DNA of 64,000 bases. Origin: Propionispora hippei DSM 15287 (lineage in GTDB: Bacteria; Bacillota; Negativicutes; Propionisporales; Propionisporaceae). The DNA lies in assembly GCF_900141835.1 (NCBI RefSeq), contig NZ_FQZD01000015.1:34035-98034 (forward strand), given 5' to 3'. The position numbers and the translations under genes were made by a program. Positions 42,659-51,235 of this stretch are shown here, one piece after another; within the stretch, counting starts at the first letter, position 1, and every line of letters begins with the position of its first letter. The notes below the pieces were generated by a model. The model saw only the letters and a list, made by a program, of their open reading frames with translations, made no database searches and was not told where the DNA came from.

Positions 42659-42743
42659 CCGGCCTTTTCCAGTGCCTGCTTTTCATATTTTTGTGACGGC
42701 GGGGCAAACTAACAGCGTAATTCAATCGGGAAGGAGTAGCGCT

Positions 42744-42926
42744 ATGAAAAAGAGAAGACCTGCTTACGCGCCCAATGAACGGGGCTATTTTGAACCGGTT
42801 CGCCGCAAGGTATATTCGTCGAAACATGTCCGGATCTTTCCCGACCCGATTGCCGACGATATTGTGGCCAACAATATTTCCAATGTAGAATTTGACTATA
42901 CCTATGACCGGGGAGAGCTGATCTGA
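42744..42926 (+). CDS. Small basic protein of unknown function
   Basis: This 60-residue reading frame begins MKKRRPAYAPNERGYFEPVRRKVYSSKH and has AAGGAG eight bases upstream plus a terminator overlapping its 3' end. Those features support real expression. I recognise no family. The composition is Arg/Tyr-rich at the start and acidic at the end (NVEFDYTYDRGELI). Confidence 0.55.
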   Translation: MKKRRPAYAPNERGYFEPVRRKVYSSKHVRIFPDPIADDIVANNISNVEFDYTYDRGELI

Positions 42927-42942
42927 CAGCTCTCCCTTTTTT
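42911..42942 (+). terminator. Terminator overlapping the end of the small protein gene
   Basis: GGGAGAGCTG (42911-42920) pairs with CAGCTCTCCC (42927-42936), then a T run. The stop codon lies in the loop. Confidence 0.8.
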
Positions 42943-43023
42943 GTTTCGTCGCTGGCCTTGATCAGCAGCCGGCGGCGCCAGTGGAAAAAAAGGACGTCCT
43001 GACGGGCGCCCTGGTGTATAAAA

Positions 43024-44253
43024 TCAGAAGGCAAAATTGCCGTTTTTAAAAACAGGAATTTGCTGTCCCTGCCGGGTGGTGCCGAGGATTTCCAGATCGG
43101 CGGTGCCGAGCATAAAATCCTCGTGGACCAGTGAATCGTTTACGCCTTTTTGCGCCAGTTCTTCCGCCGTGTAGTTCTCACTGTTGGCGAGGCAGACCGG
43201 ATAGGCCTTGCCGAAGGCTAAATGGCAGGAGGCGTTTTCATCGAATAGGGTGTTGTAAAACAAAATGTTGGCATTAGAGATAGGAGAGTCGAAGGGTACC
43301 AGCGCCACTTCACCCAGATAGCTGGCTCCCTCGTCGGTTTCCAGCAGGTGTTTCAGGCTCTCGTAGCCTGTTTTGGCTGTGAAATCGACAATTTTGCCGT
43401 CAGTGAAGGTCAGCATGAAGCCGTCGATCAGATTGCCGTTGTAGTTAAGCGGCTTGGAGCTGACGACCTTGCCATTGACGCCTGTCCGTTGAGGCAGGGT
43501 GAAGACTTCCTCGGTCGGCATGTTGGCGATGAATTCCCGTCCGTCCGGCGTGTGCTCGGAGCCGCCCAGCCAGATATGGCCTTCCGGCAGCTCGACAGTC
43601 AGGTCGGTACCCAGCGAATTTTTATAATGAAGCGTTTTAAAGTTGTGGCCGTTTAGGAAATCCAGCCGCTGCTGCAGGTTTTGCTTGTGGCTGTTCCAGG
43701 CGGCCACCGGATCGGGTGTATCCACCCGCACGACCTGGCAGATCAGTTCCCAGAGTCTGGCAATGGCCGCTTCCTCCGACAGGTCCGGGAATACCTTTTT
43801 GGCCCAGGCCGCGGTGGGAACGGATACGACGCACCAGGTGTTCTGGTTGCTCATCAGACGCTCCCGGTACTCGCGCAGCGCTGTGCTGCCGGCCTTCTGG
43901 GCCTTGGCGATGCGGCCCGGTTCAATGTCCTTCAGCAGCTCGGGATCGGAGGCGGCAATACTGACGAAAGCAGCCCCCTGTCGCACATAGGTCATATACA
44001 GCTCTTTTTGCCAGTCGGGATATTCGCTGAATACCTCTTCCGGCGCATGGGTGTAGCGGATTTTGGTGAATAATTCGTCGCGCCAGACGATGACCACATC
44101 CCGGGCACCTTCCTTGTAGGCGGTTTCCGCCAGAGCCCGGCTAAAGGGCGCGCTTTCAATGGGGGAATTGATAACCAGCGTCTGGTTTTTCTCTAAGTTA
44201 ATACCGGTTTTTACAATCAAACGGGCATATTTTTCAAGCAATTGCGTATTCAT
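43024..44253 (-). CDS. M29 family aminopeptidase (AmpS/PepS type)
   Basis: This 409-residue metallopeptidase has the family's catalytic elements: PTEEVFTLPQRTGVNGKV (Glu ligand), GASYLGEVALVP, FDENASCHLAFGKAYP and VHEDFMLGTADLEI (His, Asp ligands). These enzymes bind two Co/Zn ions and release N-terminal residues from peptides in the cytoplasm. AAGGGAG precedes the ATG. It appears monocistronic. Confidence 0.93.
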   Translation of the reverse strand: MNTQLLEKYARLIVKTGINLEKNQTLVINSPIESAPFSRALAETAYKEGARDVVIVWRDELFTKIRYTHAPEEVFSEYPDWQKELYMTYVRQGAAFVSIAASDPELLKDIEPGRIAKAQKAGSTALREYRERLMSNQNTWCVVSVPTAAWAKKVFPDLSEEAAIARLWELICQVVRVDTPDPVAAWNSHKQNLQQRLDFLNGHNFKTLHYKNSLGTDLTVELPEGHIWLGGSEHTPDGREFIANMPTEEVFTLPQRTGVNGKVVSSKPLNYNGNLIDGFMLTFTDGKIVDFTAKTGYESLKHLLETDEGASYLGEVALVPFDSPISNANILFYNTLFDENASCHLAFGKAYPVCLANSENYTAEELAQKGVNDSLVHEDFMLGTADLEILGTTRQGQQIPVFKNGNFAF

Positions 44254-44336
44254 GGACAGTCTCCCTTCTGGTGGTTTACACGTCAGGATATGCAGCGCCG
44301 GCCGCTTATGTGCCGGATGAAAACGAGCCGTGACAG

Positions 44337-45821
44337 CTAACTTTTGGTGGCGGCCGCTTCTTCCCGCAGCGCCCGTTTTAACAGCTTGCCCGTCGGAGTT
44401 TTCGGCAGGGCGTCAACCACGACAATGTCACGGGGCTGCTTATACGGTGCCAGCCGGGCCTGCAGAAATTCCTTCACGGCCCGTTTGTTAAAGGACGCTC
44501 CCTCCCGCATGACCAAATAGGCGCGGATAGCCTGTCCCCGCAGGCTGTCGGGTACGCCGATGACGGCCGCCTCCACCACGCCGGGATAGGTATAGAGCAG
44601 TTCTTCGATTTCGCGGGGATAGACATTTTCGCCGCTGCTGATAATCATGTCTTTCAGGCGATCGACAATGAAAAAGTAGCCATCTTCATCCCGGTAGGCA
44701 ATATCACCGGTGTGAAGCCAGCCGTCCCGCAGTGACTGGGCCGTCTGTTCCGGCAGATTCCAGTAGCCCTGCATGACAATCGGGCCTCGTACAACCAGTT
44801 CGCCGATTTCCCCTGTGCCCAACTGTTGACCGTCCTCAGTTACAATGGCGACAGTGATGCCCGGCAGAGCTTTGCCGATGGAGCCGTATTTTCTCTTTTC
44901 CGGCAGGTTGAAGGTGACTACCGGTGAGGCTTCCGACAGACCGTAGCCTTCGATAATCGGCGTACCGTAAATGCTTTCGAACTGTTTGGCCACTTCCACC
45001 GGCAGCGAGGCGCCGCCGGAAACGAAGATGCGGACGGAGCGCAAGGCGTCGGGCTGGGCCAGACGGGACAGCAGGTTGTACATCGGCGGGACGCCGTACA
45101 TGACCGTAACCCGGTGCTCCTTGATGACTGCCGCCGTTTCCTTGGGAGCGAAGGTTTCCAGTACGGTAATGCCAGCCCCGAGCCAAAGCGCGTTTAAGAT
45201 AGCGCAGGTCCAGGCAAAGCAGTGATACATAGGCAGTACGCAGAGGACATTGTCCCGGCGCTCCACCGGCAGCATATGGCTGAACGCCTGGGCGTCGACA
45301 ACCAGGTTTTCGTGAGTGAGGACCGCTCCCTTGGGATGGCCGGTGGTGCCTGAGGTATAGATAATCACGCAGGGCTGCTGCTCGTCAAACTCGGCCGGCA
45401 GTGGTGGCGCCGGCGGATAGGTTTCCTGGCTCAGCGCCTGTTTAATCGTGGCAAAGGTAAGCTGGCTGAGTTCCTGGCGTCCGTAATTTGCCAGTTCATC
45501 GGTCAGGTCCAGCGTCGCCGCCGTCACCAGATGGTGGATGCCGGCGTCGTGAAGGATATAGGCTGTTTCGCGGGCGGTCAGTTGAAAATTAATGGGAACA
45601 ACAGTGGCACCCAGGCTGGCCAGCGCCAGGTAGGTACAGACAAATTCAATGGAATTTTTGGCGAACAGTCCGACATGATCGCCGGTCTTGATGCCGCAAG
45701 CGAAAAAATAATCCCGGTAGTGGTCAACCTCTTGTGCCAATTCCCCATAGGTCATTTGCCGGGGATAATAAAAAACGGGGTCGTTCTTTGTTCCTTGCCC
45801 GATTAATTCATGAACAAGCAA
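44337..45821 (-). CDS. Long-chain-fatty-acid/AMP-dependent CoA ligase
   Basis: This ~494-residue adenylate-forming enzyme has the P-loop YTSGTTGHPKGAVLTHENL, the A5-A7 motifs EGYGLSEASP and WLHTGDIAYRDEDGYFF, IISSGENVYPREIEELL and the C-terminal TPTGKLLKRAL Lys. It activates a carboxylate with ATP and CoA. I place the start at TTG 45821 because GGAGGGAGGAG lies seven bases upstream; the in-frame ATG at 45869 has no ribosome site. The exact acyl substrate is not known. Confidence 0.87.
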   Translation of the reverse strand: MLVHELIGQGTKNDPVFYYPRQMTYGELAQEVDHYRDYFFACGIKTGDHVGLFAKNSIEFVCTYLALASLGATVVPINFQLTARETAYILHDAGIHHLVTAATLDLTDELANYGRQELSQLTFATIKQALSQETYPPAPPLPAEFDEQQPCVIIYTSGTTGHPKGAVLTHENLVVDAQAFSHMLPVERRDNVLCVLPMYHCFAWTCAILNALWLGAGITVLETFAPKETAAVIKEHRVTVMYGVPPMYNLLSRLAQPDALRSVRIFVSGGASLPVEVAKQFESIYGTPIIEGYGLSEASPVVTFNLPEKRKYGSIGKALPGITVAIVTEDGQQLGTGEIGELVVRGPIVMQGYWNLPEQTAQSLRDGWLHTGDIAYRDEDGYFFIVDRLKDMIISSGENVYPREIEELLYTYPGVVEAAVIGVPDSLRGQAIRAYLVMREGASFNKRAVKEFLQARLAPYKQPRDIVVVDALPKTPTGKLLKRALREEAAATKS

Positions 45822-45972
45822 TACTACTCCTCCCTCCGGGGCTGTCAAGTTGATATTTTCTATCCGCATTGTAGCGCAAAACGGGCAGGGTGTCTATGCA
45901 GTTTTTGACAATCAGCGGCGAAAACCACTATTTCTTTTTATTAGCTTTTAAAGCTTGCCCGGTTTTTATGCG

Positions 45973-46018
45973 CAAAAAATCCTCTTGTCGACAGACGAAA
46001 CTGTCCGGCAAGAGGATT
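45973..46018 (-). terminator. Terminator of the chemoreceptor gene
   Basis: On the minus strand AATCCTCTTGCCGGACAG pairs with CTGTCGACAAGAGGATT, followed by TTTTTTG (plus-strand A run 45973-45979). Confidence 0.8.
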
Positions 46019-46024
46019 GATTTA

Positions 46025-47749
46025 CTACAGCTTGAACCTAAGAATGCACTGTTTCAACTCTTCCGTCATATCCGATACGATGCTCAGGGAGGAAAGAATT
46101 TCTTCCATACTGGCGCTCTGCTCCTCAATGGCGGCGGCCACTTCACTGCTGCCGTCGGCAGAGCTTTTGGCGATCTGTAGGATATTTTGGCTGGTTTCTT
46201 CCACCTGGGCAATGTCCTTGGCGATATCTTCGATTTCCCGGTTGATGTTTTTGACCTGGGTGTCGGCATTTTCGCTGGTGGTCACAATATTATGGAAGGA
46301 AAGGATGGCTTCTTCGGCCAGATGCAGGCCTTCCTTCACTTCCTCGACGCCGGTGGTCATGCTGGTGGCAACCGAGTGGGAACGGGTCTGAATGTCCTGC
46401 AGCATTTTAGTAATATCCTTGGCAGCTTCAGCCGTATTGGATGAGAGCTTCCTGATTTCATCGGCCACGACGGTAAAGCCCCGGCCATACTCTCCGGCCC
46501 TGGCGGCTTCAATGGAAGCATTGAGCGACAGCAGGTTGGTCTGGGAGGCCAGGCTGGTGATGCTGTCAAGAACCTGCCGGATATCCTGGGAACGGGCTTG
46601 CAAATGGTCGGTGATTTCTTTGGCATCGACAATCTTTTGCTGGATGACGTCCATCTGGCTTTGCAGAGAATTCATCTTTTCCTTGCCGGCGTTGGCCGCT
46701 TCGGCAGCCTGACCGGTAGCCGCCGTGACGGAGCCGGCATTTTCGGCGATGGTTTTGTTGCGCTCGTAGAGCTGGGTAATGATGTCGGCGGCCTGCTCCG
46801 AGGCCTGAAACTGCCGGCCCGTTCCGTCCGATACTTGCTGAATGGACGATGCGATCTGCTCAATAGCCCGGGAGTTTTGCTGCATAGCCGTTTTCAGGGT
46901 GCCCACCGACTGGGCTACCTGTGTGCTGGTACCGTTGATTTTTCCGATCAGTTGTCGGAGCGTTTCAGACATTTGATTGAAGGCTTCGGCCAGCAAGGCA
47001 AGATCGTCCCGGGATTTTACCCTGATTTTTTCGGTTTGCAGGTTGCCGCCGGCAATCTGCTGGGCATAGCGGGCCATTTGACTGAGATGGTTGGCGATCT
47101 GATTGGAGAATCGTCCGGCACCGGCCGTGCTGGCTGCAGCCACCAGAAGCAGCAGGGCCACGCTGATCAGGCTGGTCAGCCGGGCCTCGCGATCCAGTTT
47201 TTCCTTCATAGATTTGTCATGACTTAGCTCGGTGGCAATTAGCTCATCAGTGCCTGTTTTAAGAAAATTAGTCGCTTTGACCAGCTCTTCCTTGGCGGCG
47301 ATGGCCTGGGTCAACTGCCCCGCTTCGGTAAAGCTGATCAGCGCAGTCAACCGTTCGTTGTAATTGGCGGTCAGCGCTTTTACCGAACCCAGTTTGGATT
47401 GGCTTTCCTGATCATTCACCGTTGCTTCGAGATAAGTCAGATGCCGTGCTATTTCGTCCATTTGGGCGGTAATAGCTTCCCGGTCTTCCTGTTTTTTCAG
47501 GGTAAGAAACTGAGTGGCGCTGTCTTCGGTCGCTTTGGCCTTGTTGTAAATTTCATTGCTTTCGATAGTAATCTGGATCATGGTATTCAGCTTGTCCATG
47601 GATGAAAATAACAGATAAAAGGTAAATAGACTGATGGCGCTTATAATAGCAGAAACCGTAATCAGACCGGCAATAAACTTGGTTTTTAACGAACAGTTGC
47701 CAAGCCTGTCCATGAACGGCTGAACCCCATTTAGCCTGGTTTGGCCCAT
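46025..47749 (-). CDS. Methyl-accepting chemotaxis protein
   Basis: This 574-residue receptor has a TM helix near residue 25-50 ([24 protein letters not shown]), a periplasmic four-helix-type domain, a second TM ([19 protein letters not shown]), a HAMP segment and a long signalling domain with the hairpin tip [42 protein letters not shown], which contacts CheA/CheW. The true start is ATG 47749 nine bases after AGGAGGTG; the GTG at 47761 is part of that site. The ligand is unknown. Confidence 0.93.
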   Translation of the reverse strand: MGQTRLNGVQPFMDRLGNCSLKTKFIAGLITVSAIISAISLFTFYLLFSSMDKLNTMIQITIESNEIYNKAKATEDSATQFLTLKKQEDREAITAQMDEIARHLTYLEATVNDQESQSKLGSVKALTANYNERLTALISFTEAGQLTQAIAAKEELVKATNFLKTGTDELIATELSHDKSMKEKLDREARLTSLISVALLLLVAAASTAGAGRFSNQIANHLSQMARYAQQIAGGNLQTEKIRVKSRDDLALLAEAFNQMSETLRQLIGKINGTSTQVAQSVGTLKTAMQQNSRAIEQIASSIQQVSDGTGRQFQASEQAADIITQLYERNKTIAENAGSVTAATGQAAEAANAGKEKMNSLQSQMDVIQQKIVDAKEITDHLQARSQDIRQVLDSITSLASQTNLLSLNASIEAARAGEYGRGFTVVADEIRKLSSNTAEAAKDITKMLQDIQTRSHSVATSMTTGVEEVKEGLHLAEEAILSFHNIVTTSENADTQVKNINREIEDIAKDIAQVEETSQNILQIAKSSADGSSEVAAAIEEQSASMEEILSSLSIVSDMTEELKQCILRFKL

Positions 47750-47934
47750 AAGATAAGTCACCTCCTAAAAATAGTTTATAAACAATTTAATAAAGTTGTA
47801 ATTCGCTGAAAGTTCCAAATATTCCTGCGTGACCAGAAAAAATTTCCAGCTTATTTAGCTGGAAGAATTGGCCGGGAAACTGCCCGTAAAGGACAAGATC
47901 TGTGGTATAATGGAAAAGAATAGGAGCGAAGGAT

Positions 47935-48501
47935 ATGCATTGGCTGGAAGCGGTTAGGAAGTATCATCCCTATAACGAACAGGAAGCAAAGGATAAGGAA
48001 CTTTTTTTATGCTATGCCACCCGGTTCGACGATATATTGACCAGGGATAACGAGTTGCTTCATGTCACGGCTTCGGCCTGCGTGATCAATCCGGCCCGGG
48101 ATAAAATGCTGATGGTGCATCACAATATATATAAGTCCTGGTCCTGGACAGGCGGGCATGCCGATGGCGAAAGTGATCTCTTGCAGGTCGCCTGCCGGGA
48201 AGTACAGGAAGAGACCGGTGTCAAAGTGATCCGCCCGGTTATTCCCGGCGTATTTTCTCTCGATCTGCTCCCGGTGCTGGCTCATTACCGGCGGGGACGC
48301 TATGTGGCTCCACATCTTCACCTCTCACTGGCCTATCTGCTGGAAGTGACGGAAGATCAGGCGCTGGTTGTGAAGCAGGATGAAAATAGCGCGGTCCGTT
48401 GGATACCGCTGGCCGAGATTGGCGGTTGTACCGGGGAGCCGCATATGAAAAAGGTCTATACGAAACTGATGGAGAAGGTGAAAGCCCTGGCCGACGGTTA
48501 G
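47935..48501 (+). CDS. NUDIX hydrolase
   Basis: This 188-residue protein has a complete Nudix box GGHADGESDLLQVACREVQEETGV (GX5EX7REXXEEXG pattern). It hydrolyses a nucleoside-diphosphate-linked compound; the substrate cannot be told. AGGAG is upstream of the ATG. A small hairpin (TTTCCAGC/GCTGGAA, ~47849-47868) lies in the gap to the divergent chemoreceptor. Confidence 0.9.
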   Translation: MHWLEAVRKYHPYNEQEAKDKELFLCYATRFDDILTRDNELLHVTASACVINPARDKMLMVHHNIYKSWSWTGGHADGESDLLQVACREVQEETGVKVIRPVIPGVFSLDLLPVLAHYRRGRYVAPHLHLSLAYLLEVTEDQALVVKQDENSAVRWIPLAEIGGCTGEPHMKKVYTKLMEKVKALADG

Positions 48502-48681
48502 GCCGGGTGGTTGCTTATCGGTAAATCCGGGTAGATACATGGTCTGGTTTTCAAACGGTATAGCTGCTATACCGGGGTGTGGTACAGGCGTTAAGGTTGC
48601 CCGCACGGGTTCCTTATCTTCTGTGGCACACCCTTTTCCGTTGTCGGATAATATAAAGCATGCTTATTTAAGGAGGAAAAA

Positions 48682-49749
48682 ATGGCGAGAATACAACGCC
48701 TGGCAGGGCTTTTGCTGCTGCTGGTCTGCCTGCAAGGGAGTTTTTCCGCAGCGCAGGCGGCAGGGCTGCAGGATACAGATATTGACTATATTGGCGAATG
48801 GGAAGTGCAGGCAGGCTCGGACGGGGGCACGCTGCTGCTTTCGGACAGTCCTGAAATGGTGTCGCAGGACGGCATTCTCTATCAAGACAAGGTGGATGGA
48901 ACGGTGCGGCTTTTTTACTATCATGTCAATGCGGCGCCAACAGCCAAACGGCTGGACGTTATCCTTGAAAATGACGGTCCCGAACCGGCTCATATCAGGG
49001 TACAGCAATACGGACGGAGTGATCCCGGCTTTAGCTGGATGACGGTCGGCAAGGAAACGCTGCGGGCTTACCTGACCGGCAATCAGCCTTATGAACTGAC
49101 CATTCCGCCCCGCCAGAGCAGGAGCCTGTCACCGGATATTCATCAAACGGCTATTTTGACCAATATGCTGGCCCATGGCATTTATGATTTTGTAACCGAT
49201 AAACCGGTCACCGTGCGGGTGCTGATGATGCCGCTGCTGGCGGACAGCGACCGGTTCTACCCGACAGCCAAGGTTCTGCCGGCAGATTCGGTTCATCTGC
49301 GGGGAACCTTCGCCGGGGCGAACCGGATGATTGTGCCGCTGCAGTCCTATAATCCGACAAAAGACGGAGCAGTAGCCATTACACTGGCCGATAACCAGTG
49401 GGACCGCTATGTACGGGGCACGGATGCCACCGATGGCTCGCCTGTCGTCAACTATGGCAACTACGGGATTGTTTATCAGATTCCGTTTCCCTCGAAAACC
49501 GGCAGTACCTTTGCCGCCTATCTGGCGCCACGGGGCGGGGAATATGCCGGCGCCGTTGGCATCCAGTCGCCGGATGTATACTGGAGCCCTGTGGCAACAC
49601 CGCGGGGCCAGCTCAGCTTCGGTCTTAATGCCAGGCGGGATTTTACCTTCCTGGGGAACTTTGACGGCGGTGTGCCGCTGACTTTTACCTTTAGCCCGCC
49701 TGGTGGGTCCAACCTGCCGGTGCGCCTTGTTTTCCTGCCCCAGTCCTAA
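48682..49749 (+). CDS. Secreted protein of unknown function
   Basis: I do not recognise this 355-residue protein. It has a clean signal peptide (LAGLLLLLVCLQGSFSAAQA) and a beta-rich mature part with repeated motifs of the form PxxxYxLTIPPRQSRSL, GTFAGANRMIVPLQSYNP and VPLTFTFSPPGG. Such architecture suggests an extracytoplasmic structural or binding protein. AAGGAGG lies before the ATG. No partner gene is obvious; it is followed by the zinc-ribbon gene after 134 bases. Confidence 0.65.
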   Translation: MARIQRLAGLLLLLVCLQGSFSAAQAAGLQDTDIDYIGEWEVQAGSDGGTLLLSDSPEMVSQDGILYQDKVDGTVRLFYYHVNAAPTAKRLDVILENDGPEPAHIRVQQYGRSDPGFSWMTVGKETLRAYLTGNQPYELTIPPRQSRSLSPDIHQTAILTNMLAHGIYDFVTDKPVTVRVLMMPLLADSDRFYPTAKVLPADSVHLRGTFAGANRMIVPLQSYNPTKDGAVAITLADNQWDRYVRGTDATDGSPVVNYGNYGIVYQIPFPSKTGSTFAAYLAPRGGEYAGAVGIQSPDVYWSPVATPRGQLSFGLNARRDFTFLGNFDGGVPLTFTFSPPGGSNLPVRLVFLPQS

Positions 49750-49883
49750 TTCATTTGACCGGTCTGGCACAGAGGAATTTGCGGAAACAGGTTGAATGTT
49801 TATACATACAAATGAATTGATGCACCGGCTTCTAACAGCTTGGGCAAGCTTTGAGACGCCGGTGAAGAAGGAGGGGAGACAGC

Positions 49884-50810
49884 ATGATGCGATTTTGTCC
49901 GGCCTGCGGCGGTCGTTTACCCCAGGGGGAAGGTATTCGGTTTTGCGTGCATTGCGGTCAGAAGCTGGCAGGACTGATACCGGAGGGAGATGAATTTCTG
50001 GCGGCTGCCGCCGAGCCGGTAGTTGGTGTCGTCTTACCCTCTGTAGCTGACGATACGACGTTGGCGGATGCTGCTCCCCGGCGCCTGCCGGTTCAGCCCG
50101 GCCGGGCAGTGAGGCCCAGGCGGATTGCAGTAGTTGACAAACCGGCCGGACCGGTAATAACAGAAAACCGGCGTGCTGCGCCTGCCGCTGGACCGGGGAC
50201 GACCGCTGAACAATACAGCGTAGTGCTTAAAACGATTGCCGACAAGGAGCGACTGATCGGACGACTGAGCCAGGTATTGAACCGGGGTACAACGGCTACG
50301 CGCATGGCCGTCGAACTGGTACCGGGTGTGATTGTCTATAAAAACAGCGCGGCTGATATACGTCCTGTTCTGGACATCCTGAACGGGGAAGGCCTGTATT
50401 ATACTGTCATCCGGGGCGATTTTGACATGAAACTGTCACTGCACGAACGGATACCGGACTTTGCCCGGCTGGACGGCGCCCTGCAGCAATTGCTGGCTCA
50501 GGTCCCGGCCGGACTGTGGCTGGGAGAAACGGTACAGCTTGTCTGCGATGAAGTGCTGTGGGAAAACGGCAGTCATGTTCTGGTCGTTACCGACCAGGCA
50601 CTCTATATGATCAACCAGCCGGAACTTGACCAACCGCCTGCCTGGCGGATTATCCCTTACACCCAATTGGCCAACGTGGCGCTGCACGCCGAAGACGAAG
50701 AACTGGAATGCCTGTTTAAAGAATACGGTCGGGAAGAATGCCTGCACATCCAGGATCAGGCGGATTTAATCCAGGTATACCGGTACCTGAGCCAGGTGTT
50801 GGCGAGGTAG
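49884..50810 (+). CDS. Zinc-ribbon protein of unknown function
   Basis: The 308-residue protein begins with a zinc ribbon (RFCPACGGRLPQGEGIRFCVHCGQKL; two CxxC pairs). A Pro/Ala/Arg-rich linker spans roughly residues 40-110. The C-terminal ~190 residues look globular (LVPGVIVYKNSAADIRPVLDILNGEGLYYTVIRGDFD ... VYRYLSQVL) with no motif I know. GAAGGAGGGGAG precedes the ATG-ATG start. Confidence 0.65.
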   Translation: MMRFCPACGGRLPQGEGIRFCVHCGQKLAGLIPEGDEFLAAAAEPVVGVVLPSVADDTTLADAAPRRLPVQPGRAVRPRRIAVVDKPAGPVITENRRAAPAAGPGTTAEQYSVVLKTIADKERLIGRLSQVLNRGTTATRMAVELVPGVIVYKNSAADIRPVLDILNGEGLYYTVIRGDFDMKLSLHERIPDFARLDGALQQLLAQVPAGLWLGETVQLVCDEVLWENGSHVLVVTDQALYMINQPELDQPPAWRIIPYTQLANVALHAEDEELECLFKEYGREECLHIQDQADLIQVYRYLSQVLAR

Positions 50811-50862
50811 ATGGCCGGTTTTGCTGGCCTGCGTATAGAAAAGCCCCCAGTTGATTTTGTCC

Positions 50863-51101
50863 TTTTATCGGCAATTGCTGTCCGATTACCGGGAACAGGT
50901 TTATGAACTGGTTACCTTCCTGATCAGACAGGCGGCCGCAACAAACAGCAGTCATTCGCAATCAATATAAAGCCGTTTGCTTCCAGGTGCGCCTATTGAC
51001 TAAAATCGACAACAAAAAAGCAGCCGAGTGAACTGGCCCGGGAGCTTCTGCAGCAATATCCGCGCCGCCCGGCCTTCCGGGAGGAATGCAGCAGTATTTA
51101 G
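50863..51101 (+). pseudogene. Probable remnant of a degraded coding region
   Basis: Two short in-phase-looking fragments survive between stops: RQLLSDYREQVYELVTFLIRQAAATNSSH (about 50869-50970) and KKQPSELARELLQQYPRRPAFREECSSI (about 51016-51101). Both have protein-like composition, start without an ATG and are out of phase with each other. They may be parts of one broken gene. The family is unknown. The rest of 50811-51235 holds the half repeat and no gene. Confidence 0.35.
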
Positions 51102-51111
51102 AGGCGTGAAG

Positions 51112-51176
51112 TTAAGGAATCACTGATTTATTCACACCGCGCGTCCTGGTGGATCTTTTCCGTCTGGCTGCATTAG
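51112..51176. repeat. Half copy of repeat family B
   Basis: TTAAGGAATCACTGATTTATTCACAC, continuing to CCTGGTGGATCTTTTCCGTCTGGCTG, matches the inverted complement of the right half of the element at 17780-17948. The other half is absent. It marks the border of the AT-rich segment. Confidence 0.65.
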
Positions 51177-51235
51177 TAAAAACGTGGAAAAAAACAAACT
51201 CCCTGTCCCTTGCCTGCCTTTTGGGCATCGTAATA

